A stretch of DNA of 64,000 bases from Cedecea neteri (lineage in GTDB: Bacteria > Pseudomonadota > Gammaproteobacteria > Enterobacterales > Enterobacteriaceae), in the NCBI RefSeq assembly GCF_000758325.1, contig NZ_CP009459.1, positions 1,116,001 through 1,180,000 on the forward strand. Reading direction: 5' to 3'. Below are positions 9,555 to 19,786 of the stretch, piece after piece. The notes below the pieces were generated by a model. The model was not told the origin of the DNA and did no database searches. It saw only the letters and a program-made list of their open reading frames with translations. The translations under genes and the position numbers were made by a program. How positions within the stretch are numbered: position 1 is the stretch's first letter; each line of letters opens with the position of its first letter.

Positions 9555-9709
9555 CAAAGTTTCCACGGCAACAAAAACTCCTAACGCCCTTCGCGCTACA
9601 GTTGCGTTGGCTGCCCTCACTTACCCTGGTCACATAGTTAGCTATGCTCCCAGGGATTCACTCAGTTGCCGCCTTACTGCAACACGAAATTCGTTGGATT
9701 TCTAAACTA
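9531..9709 (-). ncRNA. glnZ: glnA 3' UTR, probable GlnZ-type sRNA
   Basis: The 180 bases after the glnA stop are non-coding and strongly structured. A central hairpin pairs CCCTGGGAGCATAG with CTATGTGACCAGGG around AACTA-type loop bases (about 9626-9656), and the region ends in the terminator at 9531-9554. In E. coli and Salmonella the glnA 3' UTR is processed into the Hfq-binding sRNA GlnZ, linking nitrogen status to carbon metabolism. The middle block also resembles a hairpin-bearing intergenic sequence I recall from many Enterobacterales. The GlnZ assignment rests on position and structure; the processing site is not visible. Confidence 0.55.
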
Positions 9710-11119
9710 TTAGACGCTGTAGTACAGCTCGAACTCTACCGGATGCGGAGTCATGCGCACGCGGTCGTTTTCTTCAGTGCGCAGAGCGATGTAAGCATCG
9801 ATAGCGTCGTCGGTGAATACGCCGCCCGCAGTCAGGAACTCACGGTCTTCGCTCAGTGCATTCAGTGCTTCTTCCAGAGAGCCAGCAACCTGTGGGATCT
9901 CTTTCGCTTCTTCTGGCGGCAGGTCATACAGGTTTTTATCCATGGCTTCGCCAGGGTGGATCTTGTTCTTAATACCGTCCAGACCGGCCATCAGCAGCGC
10001 TGCGAAGCACAGGTATGGGTTAGCCGCTGGGTCCGGGAAGCGCACTTCGATACGACGTGCTTTCGGAGACGCAACAACTGGGATACGGATAGAAGCAGAA
10101 CGGTTACGGGCAGAGTAAGCCAGCATAACTGGAGCTTCGTAGCCTGGGACCAGACGCTTGTAGGAGTTGGTGGTTGGGTTCGCCAGGGCGTTGATCGCTT
10201 TAGCGTGTTTGATAACACCACCGATGTAGTACAGCGCTTGCTCAGACAGGCCAGCATATTTGTCACCGGAGAACAGGTTTACGCCGTTCTTGGACAGAGA
10301 CATGTGGCAGTGCATGCCGGAACCGTTATCGCCAAACATTGGTTTTGGCATAAAGGTCGCAGTTTTGCCGTAAGCGTGAGCCACGTTGTGCACAACGTAT
10401 TTGTAGATCTGAATTTCGTCAGCTTTTTTGGTCATGGTGTTGAAGCGGGTAGCCACTTCGTTCTGACCAGCGGTCGCCACTTCGTGGTGATGAGCTTCAA
10501 CAACCAGGCCCATCTGCTCCATGGTCAGACACATAGCAGAACGCAGGTCCTGAGAAGAGTCGACCGGTGGCACTGGGAAGTAACCGCCTTTCACCGCTGG
10601 ACGATGGCCTTTGTTACCGCCTTCGTATTTGGTGCCGGTGTTCCATGCGCCTTCGATATCATCGATAGCAACGTGGGAGCCGGAGATAGAGCTGCCGAAG
10701 CGAATGTCGTCGAACAGGAAGAACTCTGGCTCTGGCCCGAACAGAACGGTGTCTGCGATGCCGGTAGAGCGCAGGTAGTCTTCAGCGCGTTTTGCAATAG
10801 AACGCGGGTCACGGTCGTAGCCCTGCATGGTGCCTGGCTCGAGAATGTCACAGCGGATAATCAGGGTAGAGTCCGCGAAGAACGGGTCGATAACCGCCGT
10901 CGTTGGGTCTGGCATCAGCACCATGTCGGATTCGTTGATACCTTTCCAGCCACCAATCGAGGAGCCGTCAAACATTTTGCCTTCTTCGAAGAAGTCAGCA
11001 TTTACCTGATGAGCAGGAATAGTGACGTGCTGTTCTTTACCTTTAGTGTCGGTAAAGCGCAGATCAACAAACTTAACTTCATGCTCATTCAGCATCGTCA
11101 AAACGTGTTCAGCGGACAT
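9710..11119 (-). CDS. glnA: Glutamine synthetase
   Basis: Makes glutamine from glutamate, ammonia and ATP; a dodecamer in the cytoplasm and the central enzyme of ammonia assimilation. It has 469 residues like E. coli GlnA. Visible features are the GS N-terminal DGSSIGGW strip, the substrate and metal sites ([39 protein letters not shown]), and the adenylylation tyrosine in NLYDLPPEE near residue 397, so it should be controlled by GlnE. The frame is open 18 codons further up, but the ATG at 11119 with GGAGAG gives the family start [10 protein letters not shown]. It heads the glnA-glnL-glnG operon. Confidence 0.99.
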   Translation of the reverse strand: MSAEHVLTMLNEHEVKFVDLRFTDTKGKEQHVTIPAHQVNADFFEEGKMFDGSSIGGWKGINESDMVLMPDPTTAVIDPFFADSTLIIRCDILEPGTMQGYDRDPRSIAKRAEDYLRSTGIADTVLFGPEPEFFLFDDIRFGSSISGSHVAIDDIEGAWNTGTKYEGGNKGHRPAVKGGYFPVPPVDSSQDLRSAMCLTMEQMGLVVEAHHHEVATAGQNEVATRFNTMTKKADEIQIYKYVVHNVAHAYGKTATFMPKPMFGDNGSGMHCHMSLSKNGVNLFSGDKYAGLSEQALYYIGGVIKHAKAINALANPTTNSYKRLVPGYEAPVMLAYSARNRSASIRIPVVASPKARRIEVRFPDPAANPYLCFAALLMAGLDGIKNKIHPGEAMDKNLYDLPPEEAKEIPQVAGSLEEALNALSEDREFLTAGGVFTDDAIDAYIALRTEENDRVRMTPHPVEFELYYSV

Positions 11120-11208
11120 ACTTAAACTCTCCCGGATTGGTGTAGTCGTCGTGGTAACGAGGTAATCAAACACTTCTTAATGTGGCTTTTCGCCATGAAA
11201 TGTTTAAA

Positions 11209-11224
11209 GCGAAATCTGTGCCAA
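11209..11224 (-). promoter_or_regulatory. Sigma-54 promoter glnAp2
   Basis: On the minus strand TTGGCACAGATTTCGC carries the -24 GG and -12 GC elements of a sigma-54 promoter with the standard spacing. To my recollection it is the same as the E. coli glnAp2 core. It lies about 90 bases before the glnA ATG. Confidence 0.92.
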
Positions 11225-11254
11225 CTTTTAAATCACCCTAAAAAGGCGCTATCA

Positions 11255-11270
11255 TGCGCACCATAGTGCA
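11255..11270 (-). promoter_or_regulatory. Promoter-proximal NtrC site of glnA
   Basis: TGCGCACCATAGTGCA is a weaker match to the NtrC dyad (GCAC-N5-GTGC type). It lies about 35 bases upstream of the sigma-54 promoter, where E. coli has low-affinity sites thought to limit maximal glnA expression. Confidence 0.6.
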
Positions 11271-11296
11271 AAAGGGCTGCACCAGGATGAATAATT

Positions 11297-11344
11297 TGCA
11301 CCAATATAGTGCTTCAGTATGAAACCTGAGCACCATATTGGTGC
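11297..11344 (-). promoter_or_regulatory. Paired NtrC enhancer sites of glnA
   Basis: Two strong dyads, TGCACCAATATAGTGCT (11297-11313) and GCACCATATTGGTGC (11330-11344), are centred about 32 bases apart, three helical turns, on the same face of the DNA. This is the arrangement of the E. coli glnA enhancer, where NtrC dimers bind cooperatively and reach the sigma-54 holoenzyme by looping. Confidence 0.88.
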
Positions 11345-11374
11345 AATTTACGTTATGGCTCCCTTTTTAGCTCC

Positions 11375-11390
11375 GTGAAAGCGATCACAA
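11375..11390 (-). promoter_or_regulatory. CRP site in the glnA upstream region
   Basis: On the minus strand TTGTGATCGCTTTCAC fits the CRP consensus TGTGA-N6-TCACA. In E. coli a similar site belongs to the sigma-70 promoter glnAp1. It also lies about 110 bases upstream of typA, so it could serve either divergent gene. Confidence 0.7.
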
Positions 11391-11495
11391 ACCCTTACTT
11401 TCTGCATTGTTTGTAAAGGTTCTTTGTGATCCTGTTCTGTCCTTCGATTAATACGTGTACAATAACGCGCTATTTCTAATGCCTGAGGCAAAGTT

Positions 11496-13319
11496 GTGAT
11501 CGAAAATCTGCGTAATATCGCCATCATCGCGCACGTTGACCACGGTAAAACTACCCTGGTTGATAAGCTGCTGCAGCAGTCTGGTACCTTCAGTGAGCGT
11601 GCTGAAACTACTGAACGCGTGATGGACTCCAATGACCTGGAGAAAGAGCGTGGGATTACCATCCTCGCTAAAAACACCGCTATCAAATGGAATGACTACC
11701 GTATCAACATCGTTGATACCCCAGGACACGCCGACTTCGGTGGTGAAGTTGAGCGCGTAATGTCAATGGTTGACTCCGTTCTGCTGGTGGTTGACGCAAT
11801 GGATGGCCCAATGCCGCAGACGCGCTTCGTAACCAAGAAGGCGTTTGCCCATGGTTTGAAGCCGATCGTGGTTATCAACAAAGTTGACCGCCCTGGCGCG
11901 CGTCCTGACTGGGTTGTGGATCAGGTCTTTGACCTGTTCGTTAACCTTGATGCGACCGACGAACAGCTCGACTTCCCAATCATCTATGCATCCGCACTGA
12001 ACGGCATCGCGGGTATGGATCACACTGATATGGCGGAAGACATGACCCCGCTGTACCAGGCTATCGTTGATCGCGTACCGGCACCAAGCGTTGACCTCGA
12101 TGGTCCACTGCAGATGCAAATTTCCCAGCTGGACTACAACAACTACGTTGGCGTAATCGGCATCGGCCGCATCAAACGCGGTAAAGTGAAGCCAAACCAG
12201 CAGATCACTATCATTGATAGCGAAGGGAAAACCCGTAACGGTAAAGTCGGTAAAGTACTGACTCACCTGGGTCTGGAGCGTATCGAGTCTACCGAAGCTG
12301 AAGCTGGCGACATCATCGCTATCACCGGCCTGGGCGAACTGAACATCTCCGACACCATTTGCGATCCACAAAATGTTGAAGCGCTGCCAGCGCTGTCCGT
12401 AGATGAACCAACCGTTTCCATGTTCTTCAACGTCAACACCTCTCCGTTCTGCGGTAAAGAAGGTAAGTTCGTGACCTCTCGTCAGATTCTGGATCGTCTG
12501 AACAAAGAGCTGGTTCACAACGTTGCGCTGCGCGTTGAAGAAACCGAAGATGCGGACGCATTCCGCGTTTCCGGTCGTGGTGAACTGCACCTGTCTGTTC
12601 TTATCGAAAACATGCGTCGTGAAGGTTTCGAGCTGGCGGTATCCCGTCCGAAAGTTATCTTCCGCGAAATCGACGGCCGTAAACAAGAGCCGTTCGAGAA
12701 CGTGACTCTGGACGTTGAAGAGCAGCATCAGGGTGCCGTGATGCAGGCGCTCGGTGAGCGTAAAGGCGACCTGAAAAACATGAATCCAGACGGCAAAGGC
12801 CGCGTGCGTCTTGACTACGTTATCCCAAGCCGTGGTCTGATCGGCTTCCGTAACGAATTCATGACCATGACCTCCGGTACCGGTCTGCTGTACTCCACCT
12901 TCAGCCACTATGACGATATCCGTCAGGGCGAAGTGGGCCAGCGCCAGAACGGCGTACTGATCTCTAACGGTCAGGGTAAAGCGGTTGCGTTTGCGCTGTT
13001 CGGTCTGCAGGATCGCGGCAAGTTGTTCCTGGGCCACGGGGCTGAAGTTTACGAAGGCCAGATCATCGGTATTCACAGTCGTTCTAACGACCTGACCGTA
13101 AACTGCCTGACCGGTAAGAAGCTGACCAACATGCGTGCTTCCGGTACTGACGAAGCGACCACCCTGGTTCCTGCGCAGAAAATGACCCTGGAGCAAGCTC
13201 TGGAGTTCATCGATGATGACGAACTGGTAGAAGTGACTCCGCTGTCCGTGCGTATCCGTAAGCGCCACCTGACTGAAAACGACCGTAAACGTGCGGGTCG
13301 TGGTAGCAAAGAAGCTTAA
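11496..13319 (+). CDS. typA: Ribosome-associated GTPase TypA/BipA
   Basis: Translational GTPase of the EF-G/LepA type that binds the 70S ribosome and aids 50S assembly at low temperature and under stress. The 607 residues equal E. coli BipA. It has G1 AHVDHGKTT (12-20), switch ERGITI, G3 DTPGH, G4 NKVD, a beta-barrel domain II, the EF-G-like domains III and V, and a basic C-terminal domain unique to the family ([17 protein letters not shown]). The start is GTG, as in E. coli, preceded by TGAGGCAAA. A TACAAT hexamer at 11458-11463 may be the -10 element. It is divergent from glnA. Confidence 0.98.
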   Translation: MIENLRNIAIIAHVDHGKTTLVDKLLQQSGTFSERAETTERVMDSNDLEKERGITILAKNTAIKWNDYRINIVDTPGHADFGGEVERVMSMVDSVLLVVDAMDGPMPQTRFVTKKAFAHGLKPIVVINKVDRPGARPDWVVDQVFDLFVNLDATDEQLDFPIIYASALNGIAGMDHTDMAEDMTPLYQAIVDRVPAPSVDLDGPLQMQISQLDYNNYVGVIGIGRIKRGKVKPNQQITIIDSEGKTRNGKVGKVLTHLGLERIESTEAEAGDIIAITGLGELNISDTICDPQNVEALPALSVDEPTVSMFFNVNTSPFCGKEGKFVTSRQILDRLNKELVHNVALRVEETEDADAFRVSGRGELHLSVLIENMRREGFELAVSRPKVIFREIDGRKQEPFENVTLDVEEQHQGAVMQALGERKGDLKNMNPDGKGRVRLDYVIPSRGLIGFRNEFMTMTSGTGLLYSTFSHYDDIRQGEVGQRQNGVLISNGQGKAVAFALFGLQDRGKLFLGHGAEVYEGQIIGIHSRSNDLTVNCLTGKKLTNMRASGTDEATTLVPAQKMTLEQALEFIDDDELVEVTPLSVRIRKRHLTENDRKRAGRGSKEA

Positions 13320-13342
13320 GTTTCTTTTCTGCAGTCTGCTGA

Positions 13343-13371
13343 AGCCCTGCCTGTAAAGGCGGGGCTTTTTT
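13343..13371 (+). terminator. typA terminator
   Basis: The hairpin AGCCCTGCC-tgtaaa-GGCGGGGCT with one internal wobble is followed by TTTTTTA. It begins 24 bases after the typA stop codon. Confidence 0.85.
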
Positions 13372-13467
13372 ATTTCTGCCTTAGAATGCGCAACCTCGCC
13401 TTCCTCTGATAGTCAAAGTCAGCCTTTCCCGCTACAGTTATTTCTCCATGTCGGAAAGGAGGTGCGC

Positions 13468-14064
13468 ATGCTGTATATCTTTGATTTAGGTAACGTCATC
13501 GTTGATATCGACTTTAATCGCGTGCTCGGTGTCTGGAGCGATTACAGCCGGGTGCCGTTAGCCAACCTGCAGAAAAGTTTCGCGATGGGAGAAACCTTCC
13601 ATCAGCATGAACGTGGGCAGATAACGGACGAAGTCTTTGCCGAACGTTTATGCCATGAAATGGACGTAGCGCTCAGCTACGAGCAGTTTGCCGCGGGCTG
13701 GCAGGCGATTTTCATTGGCTTGCGCAAAGAGACCATTGGCGTCATGCAGAAGCTTCGCGAGCAGGGACATCGCGTGGTGGTCCTTTCCAACACCAACCGC
13801 CTGCATACCGGTTTCTGGCCTGATGAATACCCGGAAGTGGCGCAGTCGGCTGACAAAATCTACCTCTCCCAGGAAATGGGGATGCGCAAGCCGGACGCGG
13901 AAATCTACCTCAAGGTGCTGCAGGAAGAAGGCTTCTCTGCCGATCAGGCCGTATTCTTCGATGATAATGCCGACAATATTCATGGTGCACGAGCGTTGGG
14001 CATCACGAGCATTCAGGTGATCGACAAGCAGACTATCCCGGACTGGTTTGCTAAACAGGGATGA
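13468..14064 (+). CDS. yihX: HAD-family glucose-1-phosphate phosphatase YihX
   Basis: Phosphatase of the haloacid dehalogenase superfamily; the E. coli enzyme hydrolyses alpha-D-glucose 1-phosphate. Motif I is [11 protein letters not shown], with an Asn in place of the usual second aspartate, as is characteristic of this subgroup. Motif II is VLSNTN, motif III the lysine of GMRKPD, and motif [11 protein letters not shown]. The product is 198 residues. The ATG at 13468, with AAAGGAGG 5 bases before it, is preferred to the GTG two codons earlier. Its stop overlaps the start of yihY (ATGA), so translation is coupled. Confidence 0.95.
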   Translation: MLYIFDLGNVIVDIDFNRVLGVWSDYSRVPLANLQKSFAMGETFHQHERGQITDEVFAERLCHEMDVALSYEQFAAGWQAIFIGLRKETIGVMQKLREQGHRVVVLSNTNRLHTGFWPDEYPEVAQSADKIYLSQEMGMRKPDAEIYLKVLQEEGFSADQAVFFDDNADNIHGARALGITSIQVIDKQTIPDWFAKQG

Positions 14065-14933
14065 TCAAAAGCGTGCCCCGTAAAACTGTGCATCGCCTCA
14101 GGCCGCTTTGGGCCTGGGGCAAACTGCTGTGGCAGCGTATCGACCAGGACAATATGACGACCCTGGCAGGTAACCTTGCCTATGTGTCATTGCTGTCTCT
14201 GGTGCCGCTGGTAGCGGTTGTTTTTGCGCTGTTTGCCGCCTTCCCGATGTTTGCCGATATCAGCGTTCAGCTGCGTCACTTCATCTTTGCCAATTTTATG
14301 CCCGCCACCGGTGACGTAATTCAGCGCTACATTGAACAGTTTGTTGCGAACTCCAACAGGATGACGGCGGTGGGGGCCATTGGGCTTATCGTCACCTCGC
14401 TGCTGCTGATGTATGCGGTAGACAGCGCGCTGAACACCATCTGGCGCAGTAAGCGCGTGCGGCCGAAAGTGTACTCCTTTGCCATTTACTGGATGATCCT
14501 GACGCTTGGCCCGCTGCTGGCCGGGGCCAGCCTGGCGATAAGCTCGTACCTCCTTTCTCTACGCTGGGCCTCAGAACTCAACAGCATGCTTGATGAAGTG
14601 CTGCGTATTTTCCCTCTGCTGCTTTCCTGGCTTGCGTTCTGGCTGCTTTACAGCCTGGTGCCGACAACCAGCGTGCGGGCAAAGGATGCGATGATAGGCT
14701 CGCTGGTTGCCGCGTTACTGTTTGAGTTGGGCAAGAAGGGTTTTGCCCTCTATATCACCATGTTCCCTTCTTACCAGCTGATTTACGGCGTGCTGGCGGT
14801 GATCCCCATATTATTTGTCTGGGTCTACTGGACCTGGTGTATCGTGTTGCTGGGGGCGGAAATTACCGCTTCGTTGGGCGACTACCGTAAATTGAGACAG
14901 GCTGCAGAGCAGGAAGAACTGGAAGAACAATGA
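14061..14933 (+). CDS. yihY: Inner membrane protein YihY (UPF0761)
   Basis: A 290-residue integral membrane protein of the YihY/BrkB family. I see about six hydrophobic segments (around 40-65, 100-120, 140-165, 185-205, 215-235, 245-270) with the family-typical N-terminal [18 protein letters not shown] and the GAEITA motif near the C terminus. It was once taken for RNase BN, but that activity belongs to the elaC product, so its function is open. It overlaps yihX and dtd by four bases on either side, giving an operon of three coupled genes. Confidence 0.95.
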   Translation: MIKSVPRKTVHRLRPLWAWGKLLWQRIDQDNMTTLAGNLAYVSLLSLVPLVAVVFALFAAFPMFADISVQLRHFIFANFMPATGDVIQRYIEQFVANSNRMTAVGAIGLIVTSLLLMYAVDSALNTIWRSKRVRPKVYSFAIYWMILTLGPLLAGASLAISSYLLSLRWASELNSMLDEVLRIFPLLLSWLAFWLLYSLVPTTSVRAKDAMIGSLVAALLFELGKKGFALYITMFPSYQLIYGVLAVIPILFVWVYWTWCIVLLGAEITASLGDYRKLRQAAEQEELEEQ

Positions 14934-15367
14934 TTGCATTAATTCAGCGCGTAACCCGTGCCAGCGTCACCGTGGAGGGTGAAGTGACGGGTGAAATTGG
15001 TCCCGGACTTTTGGTGTTGCTGGGTGTCGAAAAAGAAGATAACGAACAGAAAGCCAATCGCCTGTGCGAGCGTGTATTAGGGTATCGAATTTTCAGCGAC
15101 GAGCAGGGCAAGATGAACCTGAACGTTCAGCAAGCGGGTGGCAGCCTGCTGGTGGTGTCTCAATTTACGCTGGCGGCTGACACGGAACGCGGGATGCGTC
15201 CGAGCTTCTCCGGTGGCGCAGCGCCACAGCAGGCCGAAGCCCTTTATGAATATTTTGTCGAGCGCTGCAAACAACAAGGTATCGACGCCCCAACCGGGCG
15301 ATTCGCCGCCGATATGCAGGTTTCGCTAATTAATGACGGGCCGGTGACGTTCTGGCTGCAGGTGTAA
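14930..15367 (+). CDS. dtd: D-aminoacyl-tRNA deacylase
   Basis: Proofreading hydrolase that cleaves D-amino acids (and glycine) from mischarged tRNA. The product is 145 residues, a dimer in the family. The signature strands are present: SQFTL (about 78-82) and the C-terminal [11 protein letters not shown], equivalent to the conserved Gly-Pro motif that rejects L-amino acids. The start [13 protein letters not shown] is canonical and overlaps the yihY stop as ATGA. Confidence 0.97.
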   Translation: MIALIQRVTRASVTVEGEVTGEIGPGLLVLLGVEKEDNEQKANRLCERVLGYRIFSDEQGKMNLNVQQAGGSLLVVSQFTLAADTERGMRPSFSGGAAPQQAEALYEYFVERCKQQGIDAPTGRFAADMQVSLINDGPVTFWLQV

Positions 15368-15404
15368 GCCTCGCCATCCGGCTCGCGCAACGAGAGAACA
15401 ATGT

Positions 15405-16346
15405 ATGTATCACCTTCGTGTGCCACAAACAGAAGAAGAACTAGAACGTTATTATCAGTTCCGCTGGGAAATGTTGCGCAAACCGCTTCACCAGCCAAAA
15501 GGTTCAGAGCGCGATGCCTGGGATGCCATGGCGCATCACCAGATGGTAGTCGATGAAGAGGGGAATACTGTTGCCGTGGGCCGCCTCTATATCAATGCCG
15601 ATAACGAAGCCGCGATTCGCTTTATGGCGGTGCATCCGTCGGTTCAGGATAAAGGCTTAGGGACGCTGGTGGCGATGGCGCTGGAGTCCGTGGCGCGCCA
15701 GGAAGGCGTTAAGCGCGTGACCTGTAGCGCACGTGAAGATGCAGTCCCGTTTTTTGCCAAGCTTGGCTTTGTGAATCAGGGGGAAATCACTACTCCGCAA
15801 ACCACGCCGGTACGCCATTTCCTGATGATCAAGCCTGTGGCTACGCTTGACGATATCCTTCACCGGGGCGACTGGTGCGGGCAGCTTCAGCAGGCCTGGT
15901 ACGAACATATTCCGCTGAGCGAGAAAATGGGCGTGCGTATTCAGCAGTATACCGGGCAAAAATTCATTACCACGATGCCGGAAACGGGAAATCAAAACCC
16001 GCACCATACGCTTTTCGCGGGGAGTTTGTTCTCGCTGGCCACGTTAACCGGCTGGGGGCTAATCTGGCTGATGCTGCGTGAGCGCCATCTCGGCGGGACG
16101 ATTATTCTGGCCGATGCCCATATCCGTTATAGCAAACCGATCACCGGAAAACCGGGGGCCACGGCTGACCTGGGGTCGCTGAGTGGCGATCTGGACAGGC
16201 TGGCCCGGGGCCGCAAAGCTCGCGTAGCGCTTGAAGTCGAACTCTACGGCAATGACACGCCCGGCGCGGTGTTTGAAGGCGTCTATCTGGTGTTGCCTGC
16301 TAAGCCGTTCGGCCCTCTGGAAGAGGGCGGAAACGAAGAGGAATAG
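15405..16346 (+). CDS. fabY: Acetyltransferase / probable acetyl-ACP:malonyl-ACP enzyme FabY (YiiD)
   Basis: Two-domain protein of 313 residues. The N-terminal GNAT acetyltransferase fold spans about 1-145 (acetyl-CoA loop [10 protein letters not shown]). The C-terminal hot-dog domain spans about 165-305 ([20 protein letters not shown]). It contributes to initiation of fatty acid synthesis in E. coli. It begins at MYHLRVPQ, 16 residues shorter than the E. coli annotation. The codons just upstream still encode ARATREQC, resembling the E. coli extension, but no ATG, GTG or TTG is open before the stop at 15345. It ends 13 bases from the convergent yicH, at a break in E. coli-like gene order. Confidence 0.93.
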   Translation: MYHLRVPQTEEELERYYQFRWEMLRKPLHQPKGSERDAWDAMAHHQMVVDEEGNTVAVGRLYINADNEAAIRFMAVHPSVQDKGLGTLVAMALESVARQEGVKRVTCSAREDAVPFFAKLGFVNQGEITTPQTTPVRHFLMIKPVATLDDILHRGDWCGQLQQAWYEHIPLSEKMGVRIQQYTGQKFITTMPETGNQNPHHTLFAGSLFSLATLTGWGLIWLMLRERHLGGTIILADAHIRYSKPITGKPGATADLGSLSGDLDRLARGRKARVALEVELYGNDTPGAVFEGVYLVLPAKPFGPLEEGGNEEE

Positions 16347-16359
16347 GTCAGGATGCAGA

Positions 16360-18042
16360 CTACGCGGCGGGCACATCTCCGTGGCGCATAGTCTGCTGAA
16401 TCTGTTGCCCGCTGGTGCTGGTGGCCTGCAAGGTGCCATTTACGGTGGGCTTCAGCGCGGTGCCAGCGGCCATCTGACCAGTCGCCGAAAGCTGCAGATT
16501 TCCGTTCCCCTCCAGCGGCAGAGCAGGCCAGCCCCAGGCGTGTAACACATTCACCGGCACGCTCTGGCCCTTCAGACTAACGCTCACCGCTCGCTGAGGC
16601 GTCTGGCTTACGTTTGCCGTGGCTTCCAGTAAGCCTTCACCCGCGAAGGCACTTAGCTCCGTAATCGCGACCTGGCTCTGGTTTGCCGTTAACGACAGCG
16701 ACGGGCGCCGCACGTCAACCCGGTTAAAGGTGGCTGCTGCGGCATTAAACGAGGCATTGCCGGACCAAATCCCCCACTGGTGATCTCGTGCCAGCTGGAT
16801 ATTCGTTGCGGTGCCATCCAGCCCGGTGAGCTGGAATGGCCAGTTCGGGTCGATATCGATAATCAGATTACGGTTAGCGGAGAACTTTTTCACGGTAACG
16901 CTGTTCAGCCAGTCAGGCAATTTCTCCATCCACAGGGCTTTCCAGTTGGACGGGAGCGTGTATTCCAGCCCGCCTACGACCACTTCATCCATCACCGCTT
17001 GATTGCCGTCGCGCAACCATTGCCCGGAAGCACGAACCAGGCCGCCCTCCCAGCGCGAACTAAATTGCCGGAGCGTGGCACCTGCCGGGGCAAAATCGAC
17101 GTTCACGATCGGATCCTGCAAATGCAGAGAACCGTTAATGAATTCGCTGGCGTTCATCGACAACTGGCCGTCATCGCTTTGCCATCCCCCGTTCGCCAGC
17201 GTCAGATTCCGCAGGCTAAGGGCAAGGTCGCTTACCGCCCACTCTTTCCCTTCCAGTCGCGCATCGGTTATTTCAAGGCGATCGATAGTTAACGAGGGAA
17301 CAGATGTGACTGGCGCAAGAAAATCGGTGAGTGATTTTGCCGTTTGCAGACGAATATCGTTGAGGCGCAGGCTGCCCACCTGCCACGAGCCGTCGCTATT
17401 GCGGTGAGCGCTTCCCGTTAATGAACCGCGGGCAACATCCGCCCCGATAGTGGTCAGCGTGACTTGTTCATTATCCAGCGTCCCTTGTAGCAGGACATTG
17501 CTGGCGTTGACGCCATTGAGCGTCAGTGAGCCCGCGCTGAAGGCAATAGTGGCTTTATTCCCAAGCACTTTCCCTGCCTGAGGCTGCCAGGGAGAAACAC
17601 CACCTTCAACGCGCTGGGCGCTGAGATTCCACTCGCTATCCGGGCTGTTAATTGCCATATCCTGCAATTGCAGTTTATCTGCCTTGAGTGGGAGTGGAAC
17701 TGCGTTTGCACTGAGATTCAACGTCCCTTGCTGCAGCAAAATAGTGTCGACATAGAGAGGCTGAGAAAACTGTCGCGTACTCAGACCAATATCCACGTTC
17801 TTCGCGACCAGCGTTGCTGGCTGGCCCGCGCGGCCAAAAGTGACGTTATGGAAGACCAGGTGGGTGGGCGAAGACCAGTCATGCGCCATCTCGTTGAAAG
17901 AGAGGTGGTAGTTCGTCTTTTCATTCACCCAACTGCTGATTTGTCCCGCGCCCCAGCGGGTTTGCAGCAGGATGTAAAAGGCAACCAGCGCCAGTATGAC
18001 AAGGCCCAGCAGAATAAGAACCAGCTTTCCGAGGAATTTCAT
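16360..18042 (-). CDS. yicH: AsmA-family protein YicH
   Basis: AsmA-like protein of 560 residues (E. coli 569) with one N-terminal membrane anchor (LVLILLGLVILALVAFYILL) and a large periplasmic part made of repeated beta strands. AsmA-family members (TamB, YhdP, YdbH) form bridge-like structures implicated in phospholipid transport to the outer membrane; the exact role of YicH is not settled. Family landmarks include TLVAKNVDI, VLGNKATIAFSAGSL and the C-terminal LPLEGNGNLQLSATGQM. The C-terminal tail is shorter than in E. coli. It is monocistronic and convergent with fabY. Confidence 0.93.
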   Translation of the reverse strand: MKFLGKLVLILLGLVILALVAFYILLQTRWGAGQISSWVNEKTNYHLSFNEMAHDWSSPTHLVFHNVTFGRAGQPATLVAKNVDIGLSTRQFSQPLYVDTILLQQGTLNLSANAVPLPLKADKLQLQDMAINSPDSEWNLSAQRVEGGVSPWQPQAGKVLGNKATIAFSAGSLTLNGVNASNVLLQGTLDNEQVTLTTIGADVARGSLTGSAHRNSDGSWQVGSLRLNDIRLQTAKSLTDFLAPVTSVPSLTIDRLEITDARLEGKEWAVSDLALSLRNLTLANGGWQSDDGQLSMNASEFINGSLHLQDPIVNVDFAPAGATLRQFSSRWEGGLVRASGQWLRDGNQAVMDEVVVGGLEYTLPSNWKALWMEKLPDWLNSVTVKKFSANRNLIIDIDPNWPFQLTGLDGTATNIQLARDHQWGIWSGNASFNAAAATFNRVDVRRPSLSLTANQSQVAITELSAFAGEGLLEATANVSQTPQRAVSVSLKGQSVPVNVLHAWGWPALPLEGNGNLQLSATGQMAAGTALKPTVNGTLQATSTSGQQIQQTMRHGDVPAA

Positions 18043-18127
18043 TGCCTTCCACCCCTTTCAGTTTCGCTAAGGGTGTTATGCCCGATTTACCGCTTTAGCT
18101 CAAGGAGGGGATTGTCAAAGGAGATTT

Positions 18128-18156
18128 CGCGCCGGCAAAAAATCATTGCCGGCGCG
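18128..18156. terminator. Inverted repeat between xanP and yicH
   Basis: CGCGCCGGC (18128-18136) and GCCGGCGCG (18148-18156) form a perfect 9 bp stem with an 11-base loop, just after the xanP stop. Neither strand has a following T run, so it may be a weak terminator for xanP or a transcript-stabilising hairpin. Confidence 0.45.
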
Positions 18157-18164
18157 TGAAAGGA

Positions 18165-19556
18165 TTATTCTTTTTCTGGCGGGAAAATCAGGTTCAGCAC
18201 GATGGCAGTGATCCCACCGGCAGCAATGCCTGAAGAGAGCAGGGTTTTCAGCCAGTCAGGCGCGAACTGAAGGATCAGCGGCTGCTGGGATACGCCAAGG
18301 CCAACGGCGAGCGACAGGGCGATGATCATAATCGCACGGCGATTCAGCGGTTCGCGGGAGACAATACGCACCCCGGAAGCGGCAATGGTGCCGAACATCA
18401 CAATCGTTGCGCCGCCGAGAACGGGCTCAGGGATATGCTGCACGAAGCCGCTGACTGCCGGGAACAGACCAAGCACGATCAGCATCAGCGCGACGACAAA
18501 GCCCACATAGCGGCTGGCAACGCCGGTCAATTGAATAACCCCGTTGTTCTGGCCAAAGCAGGAGTTAGGGAAAGTATTGAACACGGCAGAAACGCAGGAA
18601 TTCAGACCATTGGCCAGTACGCCGCCTTTCAGGCGCTTCATGTACAGCGGGCCGGAAACCGGCTGCTCTGATACGTCGGAGGTCGCTGTGATGTCGCCGA
18701 TGGTTTCCAGCGAGGTCACCATAAATACCAGCATCAGCGGAATCAGCAGGCTCCAGTCGATGCCAAGTCCGTAATACAGCGGCGTAGGAACCATGATGAG
18801 GTCGGTGTTAGCGGCCTGGGTTGTGGCGGGTAGCATATCCAGCGCCCAGGCGAGCAGGTAGCCCACGGCCATCGCGATAACCAGGGACGCTACACGCAGA
18901 TAAGGATTGCGCTGGCGGTTCAGCAGGATAATGACCAGTAGAACTGCGCCTGCCAGCAGCAGATTTTTCGGTGCGCCAAACGTGTGATCTGCCATGGCGC
19001 CATAGCCACCGCCGATAGAGGTCAGCCCAACCTGAATCAGGGACAGGCCGATAATCATCACCACCACGCCGGAAACCAGAGGGGTAATAATACGGCGAGC
19101 AAGATGCAGCACGCGTGAAATCAGCATTTCCGTGCAGCTGGCAAGCATCAGCGTGCCAAAGAGTGCCGCCATCATAGTCGGCACGTCCGCACCGCCATTT
19201 TTCAGCGCCATGCCGCCCATAATCAGCGGAGAGACAAAGTTAAAGCTGGTGCCCTGAATCGACAGCAAACCAGAACCTACCGGCCCCCAGGCTTTGATTT
19301 GAATAATTGAGGCCACGCCAGAGGCAAACAAAGACATGCTGATTATGTGCTGTGTGTCCGATGCCGGTAACCCCAACGCCTGGCAAATTAACAATGCCGG
19401 GGTAATCACAGCCACAAACATCGCCAGCAGGTGTTGGCAGGCGGCAAAAAGGGTTTGTGGCAGCGGCGGGCGGTCTTCAAGGCGATAAATTAATTCGCTC
19501 GGATGAGTCTGCGCAACCGGTTGCGCATTGTCTGACTCTACGACATTCACGGACAT
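18165..19556 (-). CDS. xanP: Xanthine:proton symporter
   Basis: High-affinity xanthine uptake carrier of the NCS2/NAT family in the inner membrane. The 463 residues match E. coli XanP (YicE). It has about 14 hydrophobic segments, the first being [20 protein letters not shown] with the conserved histidine. The family motif [17 protein letters not shown] (NxGxxxxTG) is intact, as is [18 protein letters not shown]. Five upstream codons are open, but the ATG at 19556 gives the family start MSVN. It is divergent from gltS across about 230 bases. Confidence 0.97.
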   Translation of the reverse strand: MSVNVVESDNAQPVAQTHPSELIYRLEDRPPLPQTLFAACQHLLAMFVAVITPALLICQALGLPASDTQHIISMSLFASGVASIIQIKAWGPVGSGLLSIQGTSFNFVSPLIMGGMALKNGGADVPTMMAALFGTLMLASCTEMLISRVLHLARRIITPLVSGVVVMIIGLSLIQVGLTSIGGGYGAMADHTFGAPKNLLLAGAVLLVIILLNRQRNPYLRVASLVIAMAVGYLLAWALDMLPATTQAANTDLIMVPTPLYYGLGIDWSLLIPLMLVFMVTSLETIGDITATSDVSEQPVSGPLYMKRLKGGVLANGLNSCVSAVFNTFPNSCFGQNNGVIQLTGVASRYVGFVVALMLIVLGLFPAVSGFVQHIPEPVLGGATIVMFGTIAASGVRIVSREPLNRRAIMIIALSLAVGLGVSQQPLILQFAPDWLKTLLSSGIAAGGITAIVLNLIFPPEKE

Positions 19557-19786
19557 CAGTGACGATCTCATGGCTGGAAAAGCGCTGATTTTAACGGACT
19601 GAACGGTAAAAGCAAACGATTGCTAGCCTGAGGTGATAAGAGCGAAATATCATAAATTGAGCATTAGTTATAACGAAGGCGCATTTTTTGGTTAAAATGT
19701 GCCGGCTGATTTCATCCCTGAAGGAAATAACAGCGAAGGATAATTAAGCGCGCGACCGATCGATGCGCAATAAAAGGAGCACTGCA

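Noticed and set aside
9644-11125. 493-codon open frame on the plus strand antisense to glnA
   Set aside because: It mirrors glnA almost exactly. Strong codon bias in highly expressed genes removes reverse-strand stops, and the translation has no recognisable domain or ribosome-binding site.
11763-13268. 501-codon open frame on the minus strand within typA
   Set aside because: Same cause: an antisense shadow of a conserved, highly biased gene, with low-complexity translation rich in Phe, His and Gln.
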